Shown piece by piece: positions 8,184-17,100 of a stretch of DNA of 64,000 bases. A program made the translations under genes and the position numbers. Position 1 is the stretch's first letter, and each line of letters begins with the position of its first letter. This stretch comes from Mucilaginibacter frigoritolerans (lineage in GTDB: Bacteria > Bacteroidota > Bacteroidia > Sphingobacteriales > Sphingobacteriaceae), in the NCBI RefSeq assembly GCF_007830615.1, contig NZ_VLLI01000001.1, forward strand, positions 671,276 through 735,275, given 5' to 3'. The notes beneath the pieces were generated by a model, which did no database searches, was not told the DNA's origin, and worked only from the letters and a program-made list of their open reading frames with translations.

Positions 8184-9491
8184 TTAATGATTGTACAATT
8201 TAGGAACCATTTTTATTTGCCTGCTCAATAAAAATATAACGGCCACGCTTAAAGTAAAGTAAACCACAGTAAAAAGATAAAATGAATAGTGAATACCAGG
8301 CATAGGTGTTACAGCCTCGCTGGTACGCATAACTCCTTGAATAATCCATGGCTGACGGCCAACTTCAGTGACGGTCCAACCTGCCTCTACAGCGATGAAG
8401 CCAAATGGTGTGGATAATATAAACAAGTTTAGAAACCACCTTTTATTTAGCCAGCTTCTTTTTTTCCATAGGGCAATAAAGTACAAAATGCCTATAAGCA
8501 TCATAACTGAGCCAATCGCTATCATAATTTCGAAAGCGATATGCGTAACAGCTATTGGTGGTTGATTTTGTACTGGGATTTTGTCGAGCGCATTAACCGG
8601 CTGTTTAAAATTATCGTTTACTAAAAAGCTTAACAAACCGGGGATTTCAATACCATACTTTACTCTTTTAGCAGCGGTGTCCGGTATTCCTCCTACCACC
8701 AAAGGTGAATAAGGTTGTGTGTGGAAATACGATTCCATGGCAGCTAGTTTGGCCGGTTGTTTTTTAGCAGCATTTTTGGCAGAAATATCACCGCTAAATG
8801 GTTGTAATATGGCTGCTATTGCCCCAAAAACAATTGCAATTTTAAAAGCTTTGGTGTGGAAATTAATGTTTCTTTTTCTGGCTATCATTAAGGCATGGAT
8901 GCCAGCAACAGCAAAGCCTGTGGCCATAAATGCAGCAAGGGTCATGTGTAAAGCTTCGGAGAACCACGAGCTGTTAAACATGGCTTTTATCGGATCAATA
9001 TTGGTGTATTGGCCATTGATATAATCAAAACCTGAAGGGCTATTCATCCAGGAGTTAGCCGAAACCACTAAAATGCCCGAAACAACACCGCTTACTCCAA
9101 CTAATACGCCTGTAAACCAATGAAACCATTTATTAAAACGGTTCCATCCGTAAAGGAAAAAGCCTAAAGCAATAGCTTCCACAAAAAAAGCAACTCCCTC
9201 CAATGAAAAGGGCATCCCGAAAATAGGCCCGGCATGTTCCATAAATTTCGGCCATAATAAACCTAATTCAAAAGAAAGTATTGTACCGGATACGGCCCCA
9301 GTGGCAAAAAATATGGCAACACCTTTGCTCCAGGCCTGGGTAATGTTTTTATAAACATGATCACCGGTTTTTATCCATTTGTAATGCGATACGGCCATAA
9401 ACATAGGCATCACCATACCGATACAGGAGTATATAATATGAAAGCCTAATGATATGGCCATTTGCGATCGGGCGGCTAAGAAATCATTCAT
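8184..9491 (-). CDS. cydA: Cytochrome bd ubiquinol oxidase subunit I
   Basis: 435 residues, within the range of the short Q-loop class. The N-terminal heme-ligand histidine region (SLGFHIIYSCIGMVMPMF) is present, as is the strictly conserved block GRQPWIIQGVMRTSEAVTP. Helices and the periplasmic quinol-binding loop (about residues 230-300) are intact. CydA carries hemes b558, b595 and d and oxidises quinol. It is the first gene of the leftward cydAB operon; a Bacteroidota -7 box (9516-9523) lies just upstream. Confidence 0.95.
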   Translation of the reverse strand: MNDFLAARSQMAISLGFHIIYSCIGMVMPMFMAVSHYKWIKTGDHVYKNITQAWSKGVAIFFATGAVSGTILSFELGLLWPKFMEHAGPIFGMPFSLEGVAFFVEAIALGFFLYGWNRFNKWFHWFTGVLVGVSGVVSGILVVSANSWMNSPSGFDYINGQYTNIDPIKAMFNSSWFSEALHMTLAAFMATGFAVAGIHALMIARKRNINFHTKAFKIAIVFGAIAAILQPFSGDISAKNAAKKQPAKLAAMESYFHTQPYSPLVVGGIPDTAAKRVKYGIEIPGLLSFLVNDNFKQPVNALDKIPVQNQPPIAVTHIAFEIMIAIGSVMMLIGILYFIALWKKRSWLNKRWFLNLFILSTPFGFIAVEAGWTVTEVGRQPWIIQGVMRTSEAVTPMPGIHYSFYLFTVVYFTLSVAVIFLLSRQIKMVPKLYNH

Positions 9492-9515
9492 ATTTTAATT
9501 GTAAATAATCCTTTA

Positions 9516-9523
9516 CAAATATA
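9516..9523 (-). promoter_or_regulatory. Bacteroidota-type -7 promoter element for cydAB
   Basis: On the minus strand this reads TATATTTG, an exact TAnnTTTG match. It lies 25 bases upstream of the cydA start, implying a short leader of about 20 bases. A TTTG that could serve as -33 lies 28 bases upstream, which is longer than the usual spacing. The -7 match is clear, the full promoter is tentative. Confidence 0.4.
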
Positions 9524-9678
9524 TCCATTGTGCGTGTTAACATTTGATAAACAAATAATTGCTTGTTAAATAGAATATTTCTAAATTTTAATTCAGGTAG
9601 AAAAATATTTTTTTTATTAATCAAATTAATATATACATTTACGATATTGTAATAAGCCCAATTTAGAACCAATTTTAC

Positions 9679-10230
9679 TTGAAACGCATTTTTGCCATTG
9701 TACTATTAGGCATTCACCTATTTAATTTGGGTGGATATGTCTTGTTGTACCGTTATTACATCCACCAATCGGATGTACAAATGGTGAAGCAGATTTTCGA
9801 TAATAAAATTGATGACACAAAACTTGTAGAAATAAAAATCCCTGTAAATATGCCTACTATACAGGATTGGAATGATTATGAAGTTATTGAGGGGCAGATT
9901 CAGCTAAAAGACGCTTATTATAATTACGTACGTCTTAAAATGACACGTGATACCATGTACTTTATTTGTATAGCCAATGAGACCAAAACGCGTCTTGAAC
10001 ATGCAAATATCATCACAGCTAAAGAAATAAATGATGTTCCTTTAACTAAAAAAGGAGAGGCTCCTGTTTCTAAAAAAGTAAATACTTTAAGTGAATATAA
10101 TTTGCAGGCTTTTGAATACGATTATGTTGCTTTCGGCACAAATCTTAAGCAAACCACTAAGCCCATCTCCCTTAACTTAAGCAAGCCTTATATTAAATCT
10201 CCCGGGAAACCTCCCAACTTCATTGCTTAA
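9679..10230 (+). CDS. Hypothetical protein with N-terminal membrane anchor
   Basis: 183 residues from a TTG start at 9679 that follows an AT-rich gap and immediately gives a basic-hydrophobic leader (KRIFAIVLLGIHLFNLGGYV). The rest is soluble and probably periplasmic: VEIKIPVNMPTIQDWNDYEV, a KDAYYNYVRLKM stretch, then a Pro/Lys-rich C-terminus. I do not recognise a named family. It stands alone, diverging from cydAB. It may be an inner-membrane-anchored or secreted protein; function unknown. Confidence 0.7.
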   Translation: MKRIFAIVLLGIHLFNLGGYVLLYRYYIHQSDVQMVKQIFDNKIDDTKLVEIKIPVNMPTIQDWNDYEVIEGQIQLKDAYYNYVRLKMTRDTMYFICIANETKTRLEHANIITAKEINDVPLTKKGEAPVSKKVNTLSEYNLQAFEYDYVAFGTNLKQTTKPISLNLSKPYIKSPGKPPNFIA

Positions 10231-10485
10231 TAAACCGTCTTAAACTTTTGGTGCTTTGTTAGGTGATTTACGACCTGGCAATAAATTATTTGATTATTTC
10301 AAAATAGTTGATTCCTGTTTAAAGGTTTCAAAACTTGTTTGATATATCAGATTTCCTCAAATCTAAGATGGTTTATCTTTCTGCTGATTGATCTGCTATT
10401 CACAAAGTTTAGCCCATAGTGTTCCATATAGAATGCTTTATTCAGTATTTCTTCTTGATTTTACTTGTTTTTTAATTAACCATTT

Positions 10486-11427
10486 ATGATTAAATTTTTA
10501 CGATTGTATTTTAATCGGTACTTTGTGGTAATATGCTTTTTGAGCTTGTGCTCAAAAATTGCCAACGCCCAAACCAATGCCGATGCTTTAATGATTCCCC
10601 AAAATGTTTTTTGTGGCGAATTGATGTATGACCATAGTAGCTGGCAAAACTATTGGGAAGGAACTTTTAAACGTAACAACGGCAATATTGGTACTCTAAC
10701 CAATAATACCTATTCTGTAATGGGTAATTATGGCATAACCAACAAGCTCGATGTTTTATTTGGAATTCCATATGTAACAACAAATGCTTCCCGGGGCACT
10801 TTAAAGGGGCAGAGTGGTTTTCAGGATCTTAGTATTTCTTTAAAATGGCTGGCTTTTCAAACAGAAATAGGCAAAGGCATTTTTAGCCTGCATGCCATTG
10901 CTGAAGGTACTATACCTTTAAGTAATTATGAGCCTAATTTTTTGCCCGTTTCTATAGGCCTGCATAGTACAACCGCTTCATTGCGTGGCCTTGTAAACTA
11001 TCAAACAGGTAGATTTTTCGTAGCCGGAGCCGCTCAATATGTACAGCGAAGCGATATCACCATTGATCAGGACGCTTATTATACCACAGAAGAAATTTAC
11101 AGTAACAAGGTTTATATGCCCAATGTTACCAATTTCCTTTTCAGTACAGGCTTCCGCAGTTTACAGTTTAATGCAGAAGCTATCATATCACAAACTACTA
11201 CCCACGGTGGTTTTGACATCCGAAAAAATGATATGCCTTTTCCAAGTAATGAAATGAATATGACTACAGCCGGATTGTTGTTTAAATATAGTTTTAGTAA
11301 AGTGGCGGGATTGGAACTTACCGCTGGGGGTAATCATGTATTGGATGGCCGTAATGTTGGCCAAACCACTGATTTCTTTGGTGGAGTATTGTACCTGTTT
11401 GATTTTTCGAAAAAAGATAAAAAATAA
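10486..11427 (+). CDS. Outer-membrane beta-barrel protein, transporter-like
   Basis: 313 residues. A signal peptide ends near IANAQT. The remainder alternates short amphipathic strands with Gly/Asn turns (YSVMGNYGITNKLDVLFGIP, LFKYSFSKVAGLELTAGGNH), the pattern of beta-barrel proteins often annotated as transporter or phenol-degradation MetA-like. Predicted location is the outer membrane. The haloperoxidase lipoprotein starts 7 bases after its stop, so the two are cotranscribed. Substrate unknown. The preceding 255-base gap (10231-10485) shows no other feature. Confidence 0.75.
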   Translation: MIKFLRLYFNRYFVVICFLSLCSKIANAQTNADALMIPQNVFCGELMYDHSSWQNYWEGTFKRNNGNIGTLTNNTYSVMGNYGITNKLDVLFGIPYVTTNASRGTLKGQSGFQDLSISLKWLAFQTEIGKGIFSLHAIAEGTIPLSNYEPNFLPVSIGLHSTTASLRGLVNYQTGRFFVAGAAQYVQRSDITIDQDAYYTTEEIYSNKVYMPNVTNFLFSTGFRSLQFNAEAIISQTTTHGGFDIRKNDMPFPSNEMNMTTAGLLFKYSFSKVAGLELTAGGNHVLDGRNVGQTTDFFGGVLYLFDFSKKDKK

Positions 11428-11434
11428 GATAACC

Positions 11435-12988
11435 ATGAAAAGACACATACTATATATCGTTTTGCCGGTAGCCTTATCAGCAATAGTTTTTTTAGGGTCA
11501 TGCAATAAAACTGTAATTGATCGTACAAGTAGCTACGCGGCACTTACACCATCAAATATTGATCTGAATGCTGATACATGGAAACCAGTATTAATTACTG
11601 ATCCGTCTGTATTTACCGTAGCAGCGCCTGATGCTGTTACCTCTCCAGCTTATGTAGCTGATTTAAATGAAATAAAAGCGTATCAAAGCAGCTTGACAAG
11701 TGATCAGAAAGCTATTATTCAATATTGGAGTGCTGGAGCAGTACTTCGCTGGAACGAAATTCTTCGTGATTTGGTGGCTAAACATAATTTGCCTCCATAT
11801 CAAAATGCAGATGGTACCTATCCTGCACCAAGTTCAACCAATCCATTTGCTTATCCGCAATTTCCGTTCTCTAATCCACCATATGCCGCAAGAGCCTATG
11901 CATATGTTAGTGCTGCGCAATATGATGCATTGATTGCTGCTTATCACTTTAAAAAATTATATAACCGTGCAGCACCCTATAATTTAGCCGGTGTACAGGC
12001 ATTAATTCCTAAATCAGCTTTGCCATCATATCCGAGTGAAGACGCAGTTGTTGCCGGCGCCACGGTTGAAATAATGAAGCTATTATTCCCTACTGAAATT
12101 GCTTACATTGAACAGAAGGCAGCCGAAGAAATACAATACCGTATTATGGCAGGCGCTAATGTGCGTGGTGAATTAACAGCAGGGGAGTCATTAGGTTCAC
12201 AAGTGGCTGATGTTTTTGCTGCCCGTGCCCGCGCTGATAACGCAGGCAAGGCAATTGGCACCCCTGCAGAATGGACCCAATTACAGGTTAATACAGCCGC
12301 AAAAGGCGAAGCTTACTGGATAAGCCTTGAATCACCTTCAAGACCGCCGATGCTTCCATTATTTGGTAAGGTGATTCCGTTTTTGTTTGATACCACTACT
12401 GTAAAAGCATTAAGGCCAGGCCCTCCAAACCTAACTAATTCAGATGCCTTTAAAAAGGAGGTTGCCGAAGTACTATCATACAGCCAAAATCCAACACGTG
12501 AACATCAGGAGCAAGTTGAATTTTGGGCTGATGGGGCCGGTACATATACTCCTCCCGGACATTGGAACGCCATTGCAGAAACTGAATTTGTAAAACAAAA
12601 TTACAGTGAAGTACGTTGGGCCCGCAATTATGCATTATTAAACATGGCCGAAATGGATGTGGCCATTTGTTGCTGGGATACCAAATATTATTACTTTAAC
12701 CAACGCCCAACACAGGCCAATCCAAACATAAAAACATTAACAGGAATACCCAATTTTCCATCATACACTTCAGGACACTCTAATTTCAGTGCAGCTGCTG
12801 CAACCGTATTGACTTATTTATTACCCGATAGGGGAACTAAGTTTACAGATCTGGCAAATCAAGCGGCAATGTCACGCTTGTATGGTGCTATTCATTATCG
12901 CAGTGATGTTGAAGTTGGTCTTACAACAGGTGCAGCAGTTGGGCAGTATGCTGTTAAAAGAGCTCAATCAGACGGTGCCGGAAATTAA
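11435..12988 (+). CDS. Vanadium-dependent haloperoxidase / PAP2 family lipoprotein
   Basis: 517 residues from the ATG at 11435; an upstream in-frame ATG at 11336 lies inside the previous gene. The N-terminus is a lipoprotein signal with lipobox LGSC. The C-terminal domain has the full PAP2/vanadium haloperoxidase signature: K417-x6-R424-P425 (KYYYFNQRP), SGH with H448 (PSYTSGHSN), and S480-R481-x5-H487-x3-D491 (SRLYGAIHYRSD). These residues bind vanadate or phosphate. The enzyme is either a secreted haloperoxidase or an acid phosphatase, and sequence alone cannot decide. It is anchored outside the inner membrane and flanked on both sides by outer-membrane barrel genes. Confidence 0.88.
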   Translation: MKRHILYIVLPVALSAIVFLGSCNKTVIDRTSSYAALTPSNIDLNADTWKPVLITDPSVFTVAAPDAVTSPAYVADLNEIKAYQSSLTSDQKAIIQYWSAGAVLRWNEILRDLVAKHNLPPYQNADGTYPAPSSTNPFAYPQFPFSNPPYAARAYAYVSAAQYDALIAAYHFKKLYNRAAPYNLAGVQALIPKSALPSYPSEDAVVAGATVEIMKLLFPTEIAYIEQKAAEEIQYRIMAGANVRGELTAGESLGSQVADVFAARARADNAGKAIGTPAEWTQLQVNTAAKGEAYWISLESPSRPPMLPLFGKVIPFLFDTTTVKALRPGPPNLTNSDAFKKEVAEVLSYSQNPTREHQEQVEFWADGAGTYTPPGHWNAIAETEFVKQNYSEVRWARNYALLNMAEMDVAICCWDTKYYYFNQRPTQANPNIKTLTGIPNFPSYTSGHSNFSAAAATVLTYLLPDRGTKFTDLANQAAMSRLYGAIHYRSDVEVGLTTGAAVGQYAVKRAQSDGAGN

Positions 12989-13027
12989 AAGATATAGTTG
13001 ATTAAAAAATCCTGTATGAGAGCAGGT

Positions 13028-13051
13028 AATGGCTCCGTTTATGGAGCCATT
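13028..13051 (+). terminator. Hairpin after the haloperoxidase gene
   Basis: A perfect 9-bp stem (AATGGCTCC / GGAGCCATT) with a 6-base loop lies 40 bases after the stop of the haloperoxidase gene and 45 bases before the next start. There is no clear T-run after it, so it may be an intercistronic mRNA-stabilising hairpin as easily as a terminator. Confidence 0.5.
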
Positions 13052-13095
13052 ATTAAACGAACCAATTATTGAAATTTAATAAAGAAAAATCAATT

Positions 13096-14184
13096 ATGAA
13101 ACAACTTTACAAATTATTTATATCTGCATGCTTGTTTATACTTTTTACTAATCAGCATATTATGGCACAGGGCTGTGTTGCCATAAGGAGTACTGGTGGG
13201 ATTTGCGAAATGAATGAACATCCTGACAGTTCTGGTAACCTAGGGGGATATTGGTTATACAATAATAATGACCGCTACTATAAATCGTTCAGACACTTTA
13301 TAGGCAAGCAGGAGCAATTTCAACGCACGGCTTTGCATAACAATGTCATTAATAAAGTTTTTACTCAGGATAATTCATTTACCCGTGTGTTTGATAATCG
13401 TTGGTCAGCAACGGTAGATATTCCGTTTGCTGATAACAGTCGTTCGCAAGTGAGCAGCGGTACGCGTTTTAGCACACATTCATTTGGGGTTGGTGATATC
13501 AGCTTTACAGGATATTATTGGTTATTCAATCCTAAAAAAGCTACCAAAGGAAACGTGCAGGTTGGTTTAGGCGTCAAGCTTGCAACAGGAGCAGATAATT
13601 ATCAGGACTATTTCTTAAACGGTGCTACAGGCGCAAGAACGCTTGGCCCGGTTGACCAATCTATCCAGTTAGGTGATGGCGGAACGGGTGTTTCCTTAAG
13701 TATTAATTCCTACTATAATTTCACTCATTCATTTGGCTTCTATGGTAACTTCTTTTATTTGGCAAACCCAAGGGATGTAAACGGAACACTACGTTCCTCA
13801 ACTCCTGCAAGTGCAACAACAATTGCAACTACAGGAGATGTATTAAGCGTACCAGATCAATACCTCATTAGGTTTGGTGCTGACCTGGCGGTTAAAAAGT
13901 TTAATTTTTCGCTAGGAGTAAGAGATGATTGCTTACCTGTTCATGATCTTATTGGAGGAAGTGACGGATTCAGAAGACCTGGATACATTATAGCTGCTGA
14001 ACCAGGCATAACTTATAGTTTTAAAAATATTGCTTTATATGCTTACGTGCCAATTGCTATTATTCGTGATCGCACGCAAAGTGTGCCTGATATCAGGACA
14101 ACAGAAATAACAGGGGTTTATACACATGGTGATGCTGCTTTTGCAGATTATGTTGTAAATGTAGGTGTCACTGTGAAATTTTAA
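13096..14184 (+). CDS. Outer-membrane beta-barrel protein, unknown family
   Basis: 362 residues from the ATG at 13096; a TTG at 13069 would add nine residues before the signal peptide. The signal peptide ends near HIMAQ. The mature start GCVAIRSTGGIC contains two cysteines that may pair. The body consists of amphipathic strands with aromatic ends (GDISFTGYYWLFNPKKATKG, FNFSLGVRD), ending in VVNVGVTVKF with a terminal Phe, typical of outer-membrane barrels. It sits after the haloperoxidase and before a strong terminator. Probably a channel or receptor that works with the haloperoxidase group; substrate unknown. Confidence 0.75.
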   Translation: MKQLYKLFISACLFILFTNQHIMAQGCVAIRSTGGICEMNEHPDSSGNLGGYWLYNNNDRYYKSFRHFIGKQEQFQRTALHNNVINKVFTQDNSFTRVFDNRWSATVDIPFADNSRSQVSSGTRFSTHSFGVGDISFTGYYWLFNPKKATKGNVQVGLGVKLATGADNYQDYFLNGATGARTLGPVDQSIQLGDGGTGVSLSINSYYNFTHSFGFYGNFFYLANPRDVNGTLRSSTPASATTIATTGDVLSVPDQYLIRFGADLAVKKFNFSLGVRDDCLPVHDLIGGSDGFRRPGYIIAAEPGITYSFKNIALYAYVPIAIIRDRTQSVPDIRTTEITGVYTHGDAAFADYVVNVGVTVKF

Positions 14185-14202
14185 TTTTAGTTGATTTAAG
14201 AG

Positions 14203-14237
14203 AAAGCCGGGCGTGAGATACCCGGCTTTTTATTTTA
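14203..14237 (+). terminator. Rho-independent terminator after the outer-membrane protein
   Basis: A 9-bp GC-rich stem (AAAGCCGGG / CCCGGCTTT, 14203-14211 and 14221-14229) with a 9-base loop is followed by a T-rich tract. It ends the 10.5-14.2 kb unit and separates it from the RidA gene. Confidence 0.85.
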
Positions 14238-14266
14238 TGTTTGTTTTTAATTAATGAATTAAAAAC

Positions 14267-14731
14267 ATGAACACTGCCGATCAAAATTTTGCAGCACTGG
14301 GACTTACCCTGCCGCCTGCACCTAAGCCCCTTGGCGTTTATAAACCCTATTTAATTGATGGTAAATACCTTTATCTGTCAGGTCATGGCCCGGTTCAGAA
14401 TGATGGAACGCTTATTATTGGCCGTATTGGCGATACCTTTACTGCCGAAGAAGGTAAATTAGCAGCGCAGCAGGTTGGTTTAACCATGCTGGCTACCATC
14501 AAAGCCAATTTAGGGAGCTTTGATAAGGTAAAAAGAGTAATAAAAACACTGGGTATGGTTAACTGTACTTCCGATTTTGAAAAACATCCTTTCATTATTA
14601 ATGGTTGCAGCGAGTTATTTGCAAAGGTATGGGGTACAGATAATGGTGTAGGGGTTCGTAGTGCTGTTGGGATGGGATCATTACCCGATAATATTCCGGT
14701 TGAAATAGAAGCCATGTTTGAACTTTTTTAA
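14267..14731 (+). CDS. RidA (YjgF/YER057c/UK114) family protein
   Basis: 154 residues, the longer RidA-like subgroup, with YLYLSGHGPVQNDG and VGVRSAVGMGSLPDNIPVEIEA. R131 matches the conserved substrate-carboxylate arginine and E148 the conserved glutamate of the deaminase site. RidA proteins hydrolyse reactive enamine/imine intermediates such as 2-aminoacrylate released by PLP enzymes. The next gene, 29 bases on, is a PLP enzyme of the D-serine dehydratase/D-threonine aldolase family, which fits this role well. Cytoplasmic. First gene after a terminator, so probably the operon start. Confidence 0.85.
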   Translation: MNTADQNFAALGLTLPPAPKPLGVYKPYLIDGKYLYLSGHGPVQNDGTLIIGRIGDTFTAEEGKLAAQQVGLTMLATIKANLGSFDKVKRVIKTLGMVNCTSDFEKHPFIINGCSELFAKVWGTDNGVGVRSAVGMGSLPDNIPVEIEAMFELF

Positions 14732-14760
14732 ATATTAAGTCCAAAATTTCAGATAAACTT

Positions 14761-15873
14761 ATGACTGAAAAAGATTGGTACATCATTGATAATGCCGAAG
14801 AGTTGGATTCGCCGGCTTTGGTGGTTTATCCCGCCAGGGTAAAACAAAATATTGCTTTATTAAAAACCAGAATTGATGATGTTGAAAGGTTACGCCCCCA
14901 TGCAAAGACCTACAAATGCAAAGAGGTTACTCAATTATTAATAGAAGCTGGTATAAGTAAGTTTAAGTGCGCCACTATTGCCGAAGCGGAGATGCTGGCA
15001 ATGAGCGGTGCAAAGGATATTTTATTGGCGTACCAACTTGTTGGTGAGAAAATAAACAGGTTTGGGCAATTGATGTTTGACTATCCCGATACCAAATTTG
15101 CCTGCCTGGTTGATAGTCTTGATGCGGCTACTGTTATATCTGATGTAGCTTTGTATAACGAATCGGAAATTACTGTTTATATTGATTTAAATGTTGGCCA
15201 AAACCGTACTGGTATAGCACCTGATGAAAGGGCTTTTCAGCTTTATATGGATTGTGATATCTTACCAGGCGTAAATCCTGTTGGTTTGCATGCTTATGAC
15301 GGGCATCTTCACGATGCTGATTTTAAAATACGTACCCAAAAATGTAACGACTCTTTTGCGCCGGTATTGAAATTACAGTATGATTTGATTGAAAAAGGCT
15401 TTGACCCTGTTATTGTTGCCGGTGGCTCACCAACTTTTCCAATTCATGCAAAAAGAAAAGGTATTGAATGTAGTCCAGGCACATTTGTTTATTGGGATGC
15501 AGGATATGAAAATGAACTAACAGAACAATTATTCTTAACGGCAGCTTTGGTGGTAGCCAGGGTAATGTCCTTACCCGACGAAACAAAAATATGTATTGAT
15601 GTTGGTCATAAATCAGTAAGTGCTGAAAATGAATTAGCCAAAAGAATTTATTTTTTGAATGCTCCAGAGCTTAAAATGATAAGCCAAAGTGAAGAGCACC
15701 TGGTTGCTGAAGCAGTTGCGGGCCATGAATATCAAATAGGTGACATATTATATGGCTTGCCTTATCATATTTGCCCAACCGTAGCTTTATATGAAAGGGC
15801 TATTACTATTGAAGACAATAAAACGCATGGCGAATGGTTAAATCTGGCCCGTGATCGTAGAATAACCATTTAA
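14761..15873 (+). CDS. PLP enzyme of the D-threonine aldolase / D-serine dehydratase family
   Basis: 370 residues. An alanine-racemase-like TIM barrel carries the PLP lysine at K49 (RPHAKTYKC), followed by the DSD1-like C-terminal domain. H336 and C338 (YHICPTV) match the HxC zinc site of eukaryotic-type D-serine dehydratase; a phosphate-binding Gly-rich segment lies at VIVAGGSPTFPIHA. The reaction is either cleavage of D-threonine to glycine and acetaldehyde or dehydration of D-serine. The HxC site and the RidA neighbour favour a reaction that releases an enamine. Cytoplasmic. A dipeptidase gene follows after 61 bases. Confidence 0.85.
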   Translation: MTEKDWYIIDNAEELDSPALVVYPARVKQNIALLKTRIDDVERLRPHAKTYKCKEVTQLLIEAGISKFKCATIAEAEMLAMSGAKDILLAYQLVGEKINRFGQLMFDYPDTKFACLVDSLDAATVISDVALYNESEITVYIDLNVGQNRTGIAPDERAFQLYMDCDILPGVNPVGLHAYDGHLHDADFKIRTQKCNDSFAPVLKLQYDLIEKGFDPVIVAGGSPTFPIHAKRKGIECSPGTFVYWDAGYENELTEQLFLTAALVVARVMSLPDETKICIDVGHKSVSAENELAKRIYFLNAPELKMISQSEEHLVAEAVAGHEYQIGDILYGLPYHICPTVALYERAITIEDNKTHGEWLNLARDRRITI

Positions 15874-15882
15874 TTTGTAAAA

Positions 15883-15898
15883 ACGAGATGCATTTCGT
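15883..15898. promoter_or_regulatory. 16-bp near-palindrome between the PLP enzyme and the dipeptidase
   Basis: ACGAGATGCATTTCGT is palindromic except for one mismatched pair. It lies in the short gap before the dipeptidase, 37 bases upstream of its ATG. It could be an operator for a local regulator. No matching regulator is in view and a single copy cannot establish function. Confidence 0.25.
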
Positions 15899-15934
15899 CT
15901 CTGTTTAGTATCTTCCTACATAAAAACTTATACC

Positions 15935-17005
15935 ATGTTTGCTATTGATGCCCATTTAGATTTAAGCATGAACGCCATTGAATGGAACCGTGACCTGCGC
16001 CAACCCATTGCTGCTATAAATGCACGGGAAGTTGGGTTAACGGATAAGCCAGATCGTGCAAAAGGAGTAGTTTCCTTACCTGAATTGCGTAAAGGCAATA
16101 TAGGACTGGTAGTAGCCACCCAAATTGGCCGTTATGTAGCTCCTGATAATCCATTGCCCGGCTGGCATTCGCCAGAGCAGGCATGGGCCCAAACACAAGG
16201 GCAGGTTGCCTGGTATAAAGCGATGGAAGATGCGGGCGAAATGGTGCAGGTTAATAATTTGCAAAGCCTTGAAAAACATTTAAAACTCTGGAGTGATAAT
16301 ACACCCAATGATAAAAAGCCTGTTGGCTATATTTTAAGTTTAGAAGGCGCCGATTCTATAGTAACCGTTGCCCATCTGGAGCGTGCTTATAATTACGGAT
16401 TAAGAGCATTAGGGCCTGCACATTACGGACCTGGCCGGTATGCCCAAGGGACCGATGCAACAGGGCCTATGGGGCCACATGGGCATGATTTATTGAAGGA
16501 AATGGAGCGCCTTAATATTATTCTGGATGCTACGCATTTATGTGATGATTGCTTTTGGGAAGCATTGGATCATTTTAATGGACATGTTTGGGCAAGCCAC
16601 AATAATTGCAGGGCTCTTGTTGATCATAATAGGCAGTTTAGTGATGAAATGATAAAAGCATTAATTGATCGTGGCGCAGTGATAGGTGGAGCCTTAGATG
16701 CCTGGATGATGGTTCCGGGTTGGATTAGGGGAGTGTCCGATCCGCGTGAAATGAACTGTAACCTGGATGTAATGATTGATCATATCGATCATATTTGTCA
16801 GATAGCTGGGAATGCATTGCATGTGGGTATAGGATCAGATCTCGATGGAGCCTTCGGCCGCGAACAATGCCCTTATGATTTGGGAACTATTGCTGATCTT
16901 CAAAAAATCCCTTCGCTGTTAAAAAAACGAGGTTATACCGAAAGCGATATAGAAAACATGATGCACGGTAATTGGCTCCGTTTTTTAAGAAAAGCGTGGG
17001 GATAA
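15935..17005 (+). CDS. Membrane dipeptidase (peptidase M19, renal dipeptidase family)
   Basis: 356 residues. An M19 TIM barrel with the zinc ligands expected: H and D in FAIDAHLDLSM, the bridging Glu in YILSLEGAD, and later histidines in LDATHLCDDCF and VWASHNNCRAL, plus GIGSDLDGAFG near the end. M19 enzymes cleave dipeptides, often with a D-residue at the C-terminal position, and some act on D-amino acid derivatives. There is no signal peptide, so it is cytoplasmic. It follows the RidA and D-amino acid PLP enzyme genes, suggesting a D-amino acid salvage unit (inference). Confidence 0.9.
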   Translation: MFAIDAHLDLSMNAIEWNRDLRQPIAAINAREVGLTDKPDRAKGVVSLPELRKGNIGLVVATQIGRYVAPDNPLPGWHSPEQAWAQTQGQVAWYKAMEDAGEMVQVNNLQSLEKHLKLWSDNTPNDKKPVGYILSLEGADSIVTVAHLERAYNYGLRALGPAHYGPGRYAQGTDATGPMGPHGHDLLKEMERLNIILDATHLCDDCFWEALDHFNGHVWASHNNCRALVDHNRQFSDEMIKALIDRGAVIGGALDAWMMVPGWIRGVSDPREMNCNLDVMIDHIDHICQIAGNALHVGIGSDLDGAFGREQCPYDLGTIADLQKIPSLLKKRGYTESDIENMMHGNWLRFLRKAWG

Positions 17006-17031
17006 TATAAAAATAAATTAAAAGCCTGTCT

Positions 17032-17063
17032 TTTGATCCTTATGTACAGTAACATTATATTTT
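17032..17063 (+). promoter_or_regulatory. Bacteroidota-type promoter for the glucosidase gene
   Basis: TTTG at 17032-17035 and TATATTTT at 17056-17063 are separated by 20 bases, close to the Bacteroidota consensus of TTTG at -33 and TAnnTTTG at -7 (one mismatch in the last base). It lies 38 bases before the ATG at 17101. Confidence 0.5.
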
Positions 17064-17100
17064 AGCATTATCTATTAAATCAAAACACTACCAATTTTTT

